A stretch of DNA of 64,000 bases from Pomphorhynchus laevis (GCA_012934845.2 WNNJ02000079.1:35217-99216); one strand, 5' to 3'; numbered from the stretch's first letter, positions 13,701 to 23,417 are shown. The notes: generated by a model from the letters alone, not told the origin. Program-made: numbers and translations.

Positions 13701-16038
13701 GATCAGTATCAACTATTTAAAAAAATTTTAAATTTTATTTAGCATTATTTTTAATATATAATTAGTGGTTTAATTATTGGTATTTTTAATGTTTAATTTA
13801 CCTTTATTTATTTGTTGAATAAGGTCTGAAACCTGATAACATAGCAGTCTTCCTGATGACCGCTATTCCTTATTCTGATACAACGTATATTATTTATTAG
13901 TCAATTCATAAAAATTGACTTTTATTTTAAATTTAAATTTTAAATTTTAACTTGATATAATTATAAGTTGTATAAAATCTTATATTATTATTTTATAAAA
14001 ATATTATAAATAATAAATTATTGGTATTCGTCGTCTGCTATTTATTAGTCAATTCATAAGAATTAACTTGTATCTTAAATTCCAATTGTTAAATTTTAAC
14101 TTGATATAAATTATATAAAATATCATATAACAATTATTTATTATTTATAATTATTTATTATTTATAATTATTTATTAGTCATTCAATTAATAATTATTTA
14201 TTATCTGTCATTATATTTGATCTATAAATAATTTAAATTACATTTATTCAGTTAGCTGATCTGATTAATAAATGAAGACATGTGAGTTTAACAACTCCGC
14301 GATGTCAATATTCAGTCAGGTCAGCTAACAGAGTCTAAAATATTAAACTCGAATAATACTACTTTGCTCTATATTTGTACTTTACAAGATAACAGAAAAT
14401 TGTGGAGAAAATTATTAAAAAAATAAACGAAAGAATTTTATTATATAAAAATCTTATAACAATTTTTTATTATTTATAATTATTTAGCATTATATTTAAT
14501 TGATAAATAGTATAAAATTCGTAGTCTTAATTAGCTGATGTGATTTGCAAACTTAAAATTATAAGGATCCTTAAGAAACACTCTTAAAGGTGGACACTAA
14601 ATTAGACGGTTAATAGTTTTGACTATAAAATTAATATTAAACAAATTACAAAACGCCGATTATAATCGAAATCAAAGCTTTCGAGTTTTAAAATATAAAC
14701 TTTTGTATTAAGTAAAATTTAATTTTTAGAAAAGTTACTATTGGAGGTTTAATGTTAATCGCAAAAACTCTGTATATTTTAATAATAATAAAACAAAACG
14801 TGACGTCAGTGACTCACTTATAATTACTTGATTGAAATATATTTAATAATATTTGTACGAAATATAATCCTTAGAATTAATTACCAAAAATACTTGATCA
14901 AGTATAGGAATGAATGAAGAGGAGACATAAAGTTTAATATCATAATATCTTAACTTATATGGTAATTTACACATTAAATTGTTTTCACACATTAAAGTGT
15001 TCTAAAACAGATAGTCAAAAATTCAACTTACGAAAAGAAATTCTTCGTCATAGCAGTGCATGGATAACGTTCTGAGATCCTGAGTAGCCGGATCAAAATC
15101 AACCACAGATACCTGGTCAAGTAAAAATTAATGTATCACTTTTACATATCGAAATTAAAAAATTCAAAATCACCATTTAATTTCATAAAACTTCCCTCGA
15201 AAATAGAATCAAATGATCATTATTCCGTTTATGACTGATATATAAACTAGTTGACTTATTCTGATAATTGTTGTGATCAGGACTATAATGAGTCGAAATC
15301 TCAGCAAGAATAGGTTATTTCTCTTGTGTCAGTAATTAGACAAAATCAAATGTGAAAGTAACTTTCGACAAGAAAGCAAACTTTAATTATTTATAAAATC
15401 ATATTTCTTATTAAATTAACAAGAAATTAACATGAATGGCTATATATAGCCATTTATTAACATGAATATATATACTACATATATAGCAACATATTTAATG
15501 CTACTATTGAACGCTCATATTGACGCTACTACATAATCATTTATTATGTAAATGGTTTTCCCTAAATGATTTTTCATAAATGATTTGACAATAAATATAA
15601 CAGTTTGTTTTAAAAATATTTAAAAAACATTAGTTCATTAATTATTTATTGCTTAATATGGCTGTAGTAGCTTATGAAATATTCTGCAACTTTCTATCCA
15701 AAACCTTTCTTTGTTGTTTGAAATACTGATTTGGTAAAATGGCATTATAGGTATATGAAATACGCAAACATACATATAAGTACCTTAGCATCGGAAAATG
15801 CGAGAATAACTGCATCCTTTGAAGACTTTGGAAGTGTACATGGTTGAATTGATTGAATGTTTGAGCAAAAACGAAATCGATGGCGCAATTCCAGGGTTTC
15901 TTTAACTGTAATTGAAAATACATTAAGATAATTGCTCGCAACTAGCAACAAAACAGGATTCAAATTGTCGAGAAAATAACAGTGCACGCAATGATCAATT
16001 ACGGTTGGAATTTGTTCTGTCTTGAAAGCAGTAAACAT
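4634..16038 (-). CDS. CPSF1: CPSF1 (CPSF160), 5' part of gene, 11 exons
   Basis: Large subunit of the nuclear cleavage and polyadenylation specificity factor, a beta-propeller scaffold of the mRNA 3'-processing complex. Eleven minus-strand exons were found by splice signals and by matching the order of blocks remembered for animal CPSF1: 16038-15784, 15112-15032, 11522-11389, 11343-11197, 9209-9070, 9016-8906, 8858-8197, 8139-8083, 6022-5881, 4970-4798 and 4746-4634. All junction phases agree, giving about 670 codons. Diagnostic blocks include DAK-VSVVDFDPATQDLRTLS, LRIIDFQFLSGFNQPTVV, SLPYDIVGLLPVLHPIGG, FFIGSRLGNSVLLK and SIRPQIVTSIELPDC-TWTV. The protein opens MFTAFKTEQ, like the vertebrate MYAVYKQ start. 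The C-terminal half is absent here and should lie left of base 1 unless the gene is broken. Introns carry RTE, MITE, satellite and foreign-exon insertions. The family call is firm; exon edges are read by eye. Confidence 0.9.
4798..4970 (-). CDS. CPSF1: CPSF1 exon 10
   Basis: Acceptor CTTTAG, donor GTTAAT. It encodes HRIQKLELVGADDPVIVSAD and then VTGRFVAICNSANKLSLIVL, matching the family block for [25 protein letters not shown]. It ends in phase 0. Confidence 0.83.
5155..5425 (+). mobile_element. RTE-type LINE 3' tail in CPSF1 intron
   Basis: Plus strand reads SIADKMRESRLRWYGHVQRA and then, after a frame change, KKIWLDTLLNDMKMVRLTHE, DAADRAFWHQQTW and ADPTKQDKR-stop. RLRWYGHV...KKxWLD...DA-DRAxW...ADP is the C-terminal signature of RTE-clade LINEs. 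Only this tail is present, in the opposite orientation to CPSF1, between CPSF1 exons 10 and 9. It is a 5'-truncated dead copy. Confidence 0.8.
5881..6022 (-). CDS. CPSF1: CPSF1 exon 9
   Basis: 47 codons plus one base, acceptor TTTAG, donor GTAAGT. It encodes VLQTGQDITEVDSSGFDTES and then AGNIGDSNLIIQITPKAAYL, matching [32 protein letters not shown]. Confidence 0.9.
6023..8082. other. CPSF1 intron 8: AT-rich, one perfect hairpin
   Basis: Two kilobases of AT-rich intron. At 7415-7447 AATGCATCTCTTTT and AAAAGAGATGCATT form a 14-bp stem with a two-base spacer. Just upstream, TTACATTAGTTCAGTT is repeated in tandem at about 7265 and 7285. No exon was recognised. Confidence 0.5.
8083..8139 (-). CDS. 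CPSF1: CPSF1 exon 8
   Basis: 19 codons, DNSIYHDFLIISQESGSTV, phase 0 on both sides, donor GTAAGT. It matches the family block HGFLILSREDSTMIL and shows that the large gap in the vertebrate protein before this block is short here. Confidence 0.87.
8197..8858 (-). CDS. CPSF1: CPSF1 exon 7, largest exon
   Basis: 662 bp, 220 full codons. It carries RSRIVLCLKTGEILIATVLF, LFFIGSRLGNSVLLKCT, an acidic linker, ADIISNYGPYGQTTIAPPSF, FDLVSIGGCSKTACISIQYQ and IRPQIVTSIELPDCDHTWTV. The acceptor is TTTAAG, two bases ahead of an in-phase AAC-ATG. That ATG is therefore internal and not a start. Confidence 0.92.
8906..9016 (-). CDS. CPSF1: CPSF1 exon 6
   Basis: Acceptor TTTGAG, donor GTAAAA. It encodes GVMVITMNALIYACQSTAIC and then GVGVNSNVEHSTNLRL, which follows the family block GGVVVF-VNSLLYLNQ. 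The phase is continuous with exons 5 and 7. Confidence 0.87.
9070..9209 (-). CDS. CPSF1: CPSF1 exon 5
   Basis: Acceptor TTATAG, donor GTTAGC. It encodes RLAVKKDTCALMGLSMNIHK, then SIIWRLNSLPYDIVGLLPVL and HPIG, matching VAVRQDTC-IV-IS-N and LTSLPFDC in the family. Confidence 0.88.
9478..9602. mobile_element. small MITE in CPSF1 intron
   Basis: TTATTCCAAAAAGGTCACTA near 9490 and its inverse TAGTGACCTTTTTGGAATAA near 9583 bound about 115 bp. An inner imperfect hairpin (AAAGGCTTTTCAG and TTGAAAAACCTTTG) lies between them. It is non-coding and most likely a short inverted-repeat transposon derivative. Confidence 0.6.
9603..11196. other. CPSF1 intron 4 remainder with hairpins
   Basis: AT-rich. 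A hairpin with AAAGTACA and TGTACTTT lies at about 10020-10040, with the same word again near 10133-10151. At 10650-10690 AGACGCAGTTT and AAACTGCGTCTT form an inverted repeat with an inner AACGCAGTTTT copy, followed at about 10720 by CCTGATGATGCTGG. The GC-richer island 10600-10770 looks like a small non-coding insertion. Confidence 0.4.
11197..11343 (-). CDS. CPSF1: CPSF1 exon 4
   Basis: Acceptor TTTTAG, donor GTATTG. It encodes IESYLVDLHSLDEWLQLRII, then DFQFLSGFNQPTVVIACEPK and RTWVG, one of the most conserved parts of the family. Confidence 0.88.
11389..11522 (-). CDS. CPSF1: CPSF1 exon 3
   Basis: Acceptor TATAG, donor GTTTCA. It encodes KGQIYNIYPPVVRVDNEMRC and then AAVLSFNCKMITISLQ, matching the family block with P-VRVD--GRCA. 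It ends with two bases of a split codon, which exon 4 completes. Confidence 0.85.
12030..12200. repeat. foldback unit left of the stranded SH3 exon
   Basis: GATCAAAGGAAAGACGAAAT and its extension TATTTTTGATATTTCGCTAA are followed, after a short spacer, by the inverse ending in TTAGCGAAATATCAAAAATA. The arms are about 60 bp. The right arm is the same unit that is amplified in tandem at 12577-13725, so the array and this foldback share an origin. Confidence 0.7.
12302..12480 (+). CDS. stranded exon, myosin VII-like SH3 domain (tentative)
   Basis: A clean exon-shaped block on the plus strand: acceptor TTATTTAG, 59 open codons after two bases, donor GTTAGT. It reads RGKGTLQIRRGDIIYLYIQN, then RDDSEMLEGENDRNRREGNF and LAKSVYIILTGDRPTAKAM. 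The pattern RGD-I-L ... G-NDR--REG-FPA-xVYI-PT is that of the SH3 domain of class VII myosins (L-F-KGDLI ... G-NERT-REGDFP--CVYVLPT). No other myosin exon was seen in the window. It lies in CPSF1 intron 2 on the opposite strand, flanked by foldback repeats, so it may be a captured exon copy and not part of a resident gene. Confidence 0.45.
12577..13725. repeat. higher-order tandem array, alternating 80- and 117-bp units
   Basis: The core GAAGACGCTAACAGAAGTTAGC, which itself folds (GCTAAC-AGAA-GTTAGC), recurs with its GTTAGC at about 12605, 12722, 12802, 12919, 13038, 13118, 13236, 13316, 13434, 13551 and 13631. Spacings are mostly 117-119 and 80, largely alternating. The longer unit carries an extra ~37 bp containing AATAATTATTTATCAATAA and GGATCAGTATCAACTA. 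Eleven units in all. Confidence 0.85.
13820..14090 (+). mobile_element. Penelope-like 3' tail motif, two copies
   Basis: TATTTATTAGTCAATTCATA occurs at about 13893 and again at about 14041, the first after TTCCTGATGACCGCTATTCC and CTTATTCTGATACAACGTAT. The same block follows the RT fragments at 37020 and 58590, so these are tails without an RT, lying in CPSF1 intron 2. Confidence 0.5.
14091..15031. other. CPSF1 intron 2 remainder, nothing recognised
   Basis: AT-rich sequence with simple AT runs and no exon-like block on either strand. Confidence 0.4.
15032..15112 (-). CDS. CPSF1: CPSF1 exon 2
   Basis: 27 codons, VSVVDFDPATQDLRTLSMHC onwards to DEEFLF, in phase 0 on both sides. The acceptor is CCAG and the donor GTAAGT. 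It matches the family block SVVEYDP-T-DL-TLS-H. Confidence 0.88.
15113..15783. other. CPSF1 intron 1
   Basis: AT-rich intron between exons 1 and 2. A short inverted word TGGCTATATATAGCCA lies at about 15436-15451. Nothing else was recognised. Confidence 0.5.
15784..16038 (-). CDS. CPSF1: CPSF1 exon 1 (start codon)
   Basis: 85 codons from ATG to FSDAK, followed by donor GTACTT. It covers the first propeller blade, including CSNIQSIQPCTLPKSSKDAV. The first in-frame Met matches the position of the start in other CPSF1 proteins. Confidence 0.85.
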
Positions 16039-16044
16039 CTACAT

Positions 16045-16450
16045 AGAATATAAAAAGTTAAAAAGCTTATCAACAATAAAAACAATAAATCTAATCTAAT
16101 CTAATTACATAAAATTAGATTAGATTAATTAATCTAATTTTAGTTAATTAATTAAAATAAATTAATTAACTAAAAATTAAAATTAATTAATAAACGCACT
16201 GCACAGCTTTTAAGCTGTGCAGTGCAGCGGGGAAATGCAGCGTGGCTGTTAGGGATCGCTCGAGACGGAAACCTTCCAACTTAACGATACTGAAATATCA
16301 CAAACTATACAATTTTTTGTCTATTCTAAAAATATTAATTAAAAAGTTAAAAAGGTTATCAACAATAAAAACAATAAATCTAATCTAATTACATAAAATT
16401 ATATTAGATTAATTAATTAATCTAATTTTAGTTAATTAATTAAAATAAAA
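16045..16450. repeat. direct repeats flanking a GC hairpin insert, upstream of CPSF1
   Basis: A ~100-bp block (TATCAACAATAAAAACAATA then AATCTAATCTAATTACATAA and a TTAATTAATTAAAATAAA end) occurs at about 16050-16155 and again at about 16345-16450. Between them is a GC-richer insert starting with the hairpin GCACTGCACAGCTT/AAGCTGTGCAGTGC (16196-16226) and GGGGAAATGCAGCGTGGC. The layout resembles an insertion bounded by a duplicated ~100-bp target, or a small element with direct terminal repeats. Confidence 0.6.
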
Positions 16451-17905
16451 GGATTTAAATTATTTAATCGAGAACCATTAATTAAAAACTATTAATAAAA
16501 TTTGTTTATGATAAGGTAATTTTAAATTAGTTGTACTCCAAATTTAATTTAAAAAGGAAATAATTAAAATTAGAAGAATATTTTTTTGTTGATAAAAAAT
16601 GAGTGCAATCATTGTTACAAAAATATGAAATACTTTTCATATTACATTTATCAAATTTAATAAAATTTATTTCTGATTTATTATTAAATCATCGTTGGTA
16701 GAGAAAACTGCAACATTTAGTTAAACAACCTAGAAATGTTTATGATTAATTTATATTTTCAAACATGTAATCTATAGCCATCTTGTACCCCACAAGACGG
16801 TTATTTAGATGATCTAATATACGGTCACTACATATATAATGCGTTTAGTACGAAAAGAAATTATTTATGAGAAGATCGATAATTTAGGGCTTCAAATCAT
16901 ATGAATTCTCAGTTTAATTAGTGAACTATCATTTTAATGTTGATAGTTTACTTAATAAGTCCGTAAACGTCATCTGCCCGAAACAGATTACCATAAGGGC
17001 GTAAAATAACATTGTGGAGAAAACTCGTCAGAGTAATTATCGTTTACATAATATATTTAATCGAATATCAATAATTTGACAAAAATGTGGACAAATGCAT
17101 TGTTAATACAAAAAAAATTCGTTGTAGTAGTTTTCTAAAATCTATTATATTTACTTTTTGTCGGAAACAAGAACGACATCTTATTATGAACAAGATATAT
17201 TTCATTGACCAGTGAAATGGTCACCACTAATGATAGGTCAACATTGATGTTCCCAATTATCGTGGTAATAATGGTCAATGAAATAAAAGTTTCAAAAATA
17301 AAATTCCGTTCTTTATTCCTAGAAAGAATATTTCTATTTTCAAGATAAGAACTGTTTTGGCTTTTAAGTATTTAGACAGGATAATCAATGCACAATTAAA
17401 TAATACGTGACTCATATTAATGGTCATATCTTAATTTTCTTTAATCCATTTACTGTTAGAAGATCTATAGTTCTGTATCGAATAATAGTTTTGGAATTTT
17501 ATCAAAATGTTGAGGCGTAAACAGTGAGAACAAGACCAAGAAGAACAAGGACATTGCATGTTGCATTTTGAAAGGTTTGTAGTCTTTGCTTAATATATTA
17601 GTGTTGTAATATAACCAACTCAAAGCTGTAAATGCAACATTTATTCCTCAAAATTAATGTAGAAAAACAGAAAATAATAGGATTGGCTTTTAAATCATCT
17701 TTCTAGTTCCCTTTCAAATGAATGAAATGCAGCAAACTAAAAGATAGTTTTAAAAAATTAACCTCTCAAAATTTAGAATAAAATGATTAAAACAGAGTGT
17801 AGTTTGTTTAAAAAAGGTTTTACATCAGCAACAAAAGATTTTAGTATATTTCAAACTAATTAAATAAACAATAATTAATTATAATTAATTATTTATTGAA
17901 TAAAT
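16451..17905. other. region upstream of CPSF1, no gene recognised
   Basis: AT-rich. CCATTTCACTGGTCAATG-type inverted words appear around 17195-17285 (TTCATTGACCA and TGGTCAATGAA), marking a ~90-bp foldback. No coding exon was recognised on either strand. Confidence 0.4.
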
Positions 17906-17910
17906 AATTA

Positions 17911-19725
17911 TCGATGCTCACTGCCGGCACCATGATGATCCATTAAGTACTAACGTCGGCGCAGGATAATGTTGGTGTTTAGATTGTGTTGCAAATGGTT
18001 CATAACTATATTCGTACACAAGTCTGCAGACACATGTTTATCATTAAAGCAGAGAGAAATATTACATCCTTACATTTCACAGATTAAATGACCTGCTCTG
18101 GAAATTTATTTTGAAATAGTCGGACAGTTAAAAGTCTACAAATTCGCAAAAATGTTTAGTGTAATTTTTCAACGACTAGCTGAATTCTTTATAGACCATC
18201 CAAGTATAACAGCACTTTGAAACGTTAGTGCTGGGCGACTGCGCCCTGATGATCTACTGAGTACTAACGTCGGCGCAGGATAATGTTGTGGTTTAGATTA
18301 TGTTGCAACTGGTTCGTGACGATATTCATACACTAGTTTGCAGACACCTGTTTAGGATTAAAGCAGAGAGAAATATTACATCCTTACATTTCACAGATTA
18401 AATGACCGGCTCTGGAAATTTATTTGGAAAAAGTCGGACAGTTAAAAGTCTACAAATTCGCAAAAATGTTTAGTGTAATTTTTCAACGACTAGCTGAATT
18501 CTTTATAGACCATCCAAGTATAACAGCACTTTGAAACGTTAGTGCTAGGTGTCTGCGCCCTAATAATCCACTGAGTACTAACATCGGCGCATGATGATGT
18601 CCACGTTAGATCGTGTGGCAACTGGTTCGTGACGATATTCATACACTAGTTTGCAGACACCTGTTTAGGATTAAAGCAGAGAGAAATATTACATCCTTAC
18701 ATTTCACAGATTAAATGACCGGCTCTGGAAATTTATTTGGAAAAAGTCGGACAGTTAAAAGTCTACAAATTCGCAAAAATGTTTAGTGTAATTTTTCAAC
18801 GACTAGCTGAATTCTTTATAGACCATCCAAGTATAACAGCACTTTGAAATGTTAGTGCTCACTGCCTGCACCATGATGATCCATTAAGTACTAACGTCGG
18901 CGCATGATGATGTCCATGTTAGATCGTGTAGCAACTAATTCGTGACGATATTCGTACACAAGTCTGCAGACACATGTTTATGATTAAAGCAGAGAGAAAT
19001 ATAACATTTAGTGCATCCCAGTATTAGTGCATCCCAGTATTACAGCATGTTGAAACGTTAATGCTCAATGTCTGTCCATGATGATCCACTGAGTACTAAC
19101 GTCGGCGCAGGATGTTGGTGTAACTTGTTTTTGATGTTTGCATACATGATGATCCACTGAGAACTAACGTCGGCGAAGGATAATATTGATGTTTAGATCA
19201 TGTTGCGTCTGGCTCGTGACGATATTCGTTATTTGGACGATATTCGTTATTAGACACGTTATTAGGATTTAAGCATAGATCAGTATAACATCCTTACATT
19301 TCACAGATTAAATGACCTGCACTGGAAATCTATTTCAAAAAGTGTTAGATCGATAAGTCAAAAAATTTGCAGAAGTTTCGTGTGATTTTACAGCGATTAG
19401 CCGGATTCCTTATAGACCATCTAAGTACTACAACATGTGGGAACAATAGTGCTAAGTAACTGAGCCCTGATGATCTGCTGAGTCTAGCTTCGGTGCAAAT
19501 GCTGTTTGTGTAACCATTACAACTGGTTCGTGACGATATTTGTACACTTGTTTGCAAACACATGTTTAGGATTTAGCCATATAGCAGTTCAAAATCCTTA
19601 CTTTTTACAGATTAATAACCTGCTCTTGAAATCTATTTCGATAATTGTGAGACCTGTAAATAGTCTACAAATTCGCAGGAAAGTTTTGTGCAATTTTTCA
19701 ACCAAAAATTTTTAACCGAATCGAA
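17911..19725. repeat. ~314-bp tandem repeat array
   Basis: ACTAACGTCGGCGCA-type words begin at about 17949, 18263, 18577, 18890, 19095 and 19163, with a diverged unit near 19485. Full spacings are 313-314 bp and the last two units are shortened. Each full unit also has GCAGAGAGAAATATTACATC, GTCTACAAATTCGCAAAAAT and ACGACTAGCTGAATTCTTTA. The three central copies are nearly identical. No ORF is conserved, so this is a satellite-type array. Confidence 0.85.
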
Positions 19726-19915
19726 ATTATTTAAATCAAAATTAATAATTTTTTGCAGGGTTCCAATATTAGAATACCAGGGATATCGATATCACTGAAG
19801 AGTTGCTATTTGGTGAAGCTACGACACAGTAAAGAAGTTGATTAGATTAGTGTGAGAATAATTTTATATATCAGAATTTATAAATTGTGCTTGTCTGAAT
19901 TTGCCAAACACTCAC

Positions 19916-19980
19916 TTGAGCTTTCCTACAGCGTATACTTTACCCGTGATAGCATACATTCCCAGAATGTCGACAGCTGC
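19916..19980 (-). CDS. possible isolated coding exon
   Basis: Acceptor TATCTAG, donor GTGAGT, open between them: AAVDILGMYAITGKVYAVGK then L and two bases of a split codon. The peptide looks folded and protein-like (alternating hydrophobics, G-Y-ITGK) but no family is recognised. No partner exon was found nearby. It could be chance. Confidence 0.3.
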
Positions 19981-20329
19981 CTAGATACCATTGTTGAACA
20001 TCAATATTGTCTTTAGTTAAAAAACTAAGTGATAAAAATATAAAATCAACCTTCTGCCAATTCCGCTCGCGACGCTTGCAGAAAATAGTAAATCCTTCTA
20101 ATTTCAATACGAGGGAAATAAACAGATATAAAAATATAATTAATAAAAATATAAGCTTACCAGATTGTCTTTTATTGCCTATAAAATAATATTTTTAATA
20201 AGAAACCAGACCATTTCTAATAATAAAGAATTTTCTAAAAAATACAACAACTGACAACTATCTAGGAAAAGCAACATAGAAAAACCGAGTACAAGGAACG
20301 AATTATTGTCTTTCTCACGACTTCATCAT

Positions 20330-22105
20330 CTGTCTCCCGCTTCTTCTTAAGCCTTATGACCTCATGTCGATAGGGATCTGAGCCCCCGACCGAACTAGCG
20401 AGTCCCCTTCCAACTGAACCATTCGGGGTCTCTTACATTCTAAGAGTCCAGTCGAGGCGAACTATGATCGATAATCCCGAGATTACGAGCTTGAGAAACC
20501 ATAGTCGTTGCTCTGGGATAAGTCCTCTAAAGAATACTAATCATGAGTTAGCCCAAGCACATAAAAGGCGTAATTGGGTTTCACATTCAATTGCAGATGA
20601 TGGGCCCGATTCAGGACCCATCCAGCTCTCTTCAGGATACGTTTAAGTCTAGCCAGGTCAGCTTTCGCCGACCAGTTCACCGTAATGGTGAATCCCAGAT
20701 ATTTTACTTGACTTGTGAAGGTAGGGGTGGTTGAGACCGCAAAAGGGAGGAGAGGGCAGAGAGTGCTAATCTCTCAAGTTTCTTTTTAGTGAGAGAGGTG
20801 CAATTAAAGACAATCACCTGCGATTTCGCGGAGTTCAAAATAAGATTGTAAGGGGTAAGCTGGTCTTTTAATCTTGTAGAGAAACGGCTGATGTCAGAAA
20901 CTACATCCTTGCACCTGTGTCCAGAGAACATGGATGTGGTATCATCAGTGTATACCATTTGATGTTGATCCCGTTTAAACGCCTGAAAGAGATCAATGGA
21001 AGTAGCAAGATATAAGATAGAAGAAAGTGGGGAACTTGAGGCACACTTGACATAAGGTAGAACTGATGTGCCTCAGAGTTGTTTTCATAGTAGAACCGCT
21101 TGGTGTACAGCAGTATCTCCATACTATTAACAATTGTTGCAGCCAGCCCGAACGACTTGAGAGAGGGAATAACGAAGGGAATGGAAATGAGGCCACATGC
21201 AGCAGAAAAGTATCGAAAAATAACCACAGCAATCTGATGACTGTTATCCTGACAAAACTGATGCACTTCACCAATTGCTGAATGGACCGAGCGGCCTTTG
21301 ACAAACTCATGAATAATCGGTGGGATTAAGTTACGCCTACTTAAACGGTTACGTATTATACGCGCAAGCGCTTTTTTGTAGATGGAAATGAGGCATTTTG
21401 AATCGAAATGAGCCGAAGGTCTTTGTGACATAAAACCGATTTTTTCTTTGGTAAAAATATACGTCGGCTACAGTTGATTCCTGCTACATCGGATTGTGAT
21501 GCTAAAAGCATTGTGACGACCACTTTTTTCTTTGATCGGCTGTCAGACGCTGACTAACTCGAGAAGAGAGTAAATCGACGGATTTTGAGGTGCCAGGAAG
21601 TGCGCCCCAGGAGTTAAGGAAATCCGTGACAGATAAGTTACGGATAAGTTATTCTGCTCAAGAAGTCACCCTAAGTCGGGATTGGCTGAGGAGAAAGCGT
21701 GAATCCATAATTATGTAAGGCTAGTGACTCCTCCAAAACTCTATCAAAGGCTACACTACCAATAGAGCACGAATCCCTCTCCCGCCAACAGACAAACTTC
21801 TCCTTCTTGAATATCTCTCAGAACGAAGCCTAAGAGGGATCAAGACAAGCAATACTCGTCCTGTCCCTACTCAGCTGAAGCCTATATCTAGAAATCCAAT
21901 ATTCATTCTAGAGAACCTTCCTAAAGAAAACAGAGAAATTGGGTAGGAGTGGTATTTTTGCTGAGATTTTGAGTTTTGTAGGAGTGGTACTGTAAATGCG
22001 ACCTCTGTAGATAGTCGAAAGGATCCCGGTAGCTTGCGAAAGGATGTAGGAATTGTAGGAATTAAATTCGGTAAACTCTCATCCTCTATCCTGGGGAAGA
22101 GTTCG
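20330..22105 (-). mobile_element. jockey-like non-LTR retrotransposon copy, broken
   Basis: Minus strand gives the RT in pieces: KALARIIRNRLSRRNLIPPI (near 21350), HEFVKGRSVHSAIGEV, YFSAACGLISIPFVIPSLKS, then IKWYTDDTTSMFSGHRCKD (near 20960), where TDD is the catalytic box, and LNSAKSQVIVFN. Upstream, WRERDSCSIGSVAFDRVLEE near 21790 is in the region before the RT. Several frame breaks are visible and no intact ORF remains. The clade is uncertain (jockey/I type). Confidence 0.65.
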
Positions 22106-22109
22106 ATAG

Positions 22110-22960
22110 CTGCCTAAAAGAAGGCCACTCTAATTGGATCAAAATGAAAAATTAAATTAATTGGATCAAAGGAAATGTGCGGATGCGGATAGACAAGTTG
22201 AACAATGTGGTTAGGAAGGGTGAGATAGAAGAGCAGATATATCTTTAAGCAAGTGAGTGGGGATTGAGTAAGAAGGATAGGTTTTATTATGTAATGACAG
22301 AAGAACCGAAGAAACTTCATCAGGCGAAACGAGAAGAAGATGAAATAGCTCTGGGAGGGAAGTATTTAATGAGAAGTGTAGATACAAGGAGCATATGAGT
22401 AGAAGGGAAAGTAAATTATATAGCTTAGATTGTAGATAAGAAGAAAATTAATCAGGATTTATGTTACAAGGGGTAGGTGATCTTGAAAGAACTGAGTTTA
22501 AGATTTTTCAATGAGATTTAGAGTTGAAGATGACTCGAGTTGATTTTGAAAAAGAGAGTACGTTTAGTACGCATAATAATGAGATGGGAACGGCGAATAG
22601 AAAGATAAGAAGCACGGAGATTTGGCGTGAGTGTGTTTATAGAAAGTTTAAGAAAATGATTAAACACACAGAAAGAGTGACGGAGTCGACGCTTATAAAG
22701 ACTACAGTCGGAATCGAACCAGGGAGCGTGGCGCAAGCGCTAGAAACATCGGGGTCGAATTGACAGGAGGTGATTGAGGATAGTCGTAAGTGTAGAATCA
22801 AACATAATGCAGAGATCATTGAGAGAAAGATAATTAGGTGGAAGCGAAAAGAGTGAAGAATTGAGTGAGGATCCTCAAAGAATAGGGATATAGAGTTTTT
22901 AAGGTCGACTTGAAGTAGATAATGTTGAAGTCGAAGAAGGAGGATGGGAGCTAGTTGAAA
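22110..22960 (-). mobile_element. L2/CR1-type LINE fragment (copy c)
   Basis: Minus-strand pieces match the linker between endonuclease and RT in the full copy at 27053-31311: RHAPWFDSDCSLYKRRLRHS (near 22735), SYLSIRRSHLIIMRTKRT (near 22620) and LLTQSPLTCLKIY (near 22260). Both ends are cut and frames are broken. Its right end has a small tandem duplication of AGTTGAAAGCTTTAGC at 22950-22990. Confidence 0.75.
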
Positions 22961-23417
22961 GCTTTAGCTTCATAGTTGAAAGCTTTAGCGAAAAAGGTTA
23001 CTAGTAGACGGACTTTGTCTCCATCTGACAGGATTGAATCACTGGTTTAATCAATTAAAGCTGGATGTTGAAACGGATGCTTAGTTAGCTGTTTATGCAT
23101 GTGAATAGTTGCTTAATATCACCACGTTTCTGACGCTTAATAAAAGATTTATCGTTGTTTATAGATGTTGCAGTTTGCTGAAGTAATGCGAAAACGTTTC
23201 CACTATAAGTCACGATACCTAAATAAACTAATCAATTCTCGGTAAAAGTATGTATGCTAACGACTTGCTAATTCTTTCGTCCTCACTTAAAGATACCAAC
23301 CAGCTATTAATGCATTTAGCACAAATGGCCTAGATTGCATAATGACAATAAATGTATTTACAACCAAGACAATTAAGCTCCATAAAGGCGGCCTATATAA
23401 TAATACTAATTTATTTA

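Noticed and set aside
12577-13725. CRISPR-like array
   Set aside because: Spacers are not unique: the whole unit is repeated, in a eukaryotic intron with no cas genes.
17911-19725. C/D-box snoRNA genes in the 314-bp repeat (ATGATGA and CTGA words)
   Set aside because: The boxes are about 10 bases apart, with no terminal stem and no room for a guide, and the ATGATGA is changed in some units.
22690-22710. tRNA T-arm-like word GGAATCGAACC
   Set aside because: It lies in LINE-derived sequence with no acceptor stem or anticodon arm. No tRNA gene was found anywhere in the window.
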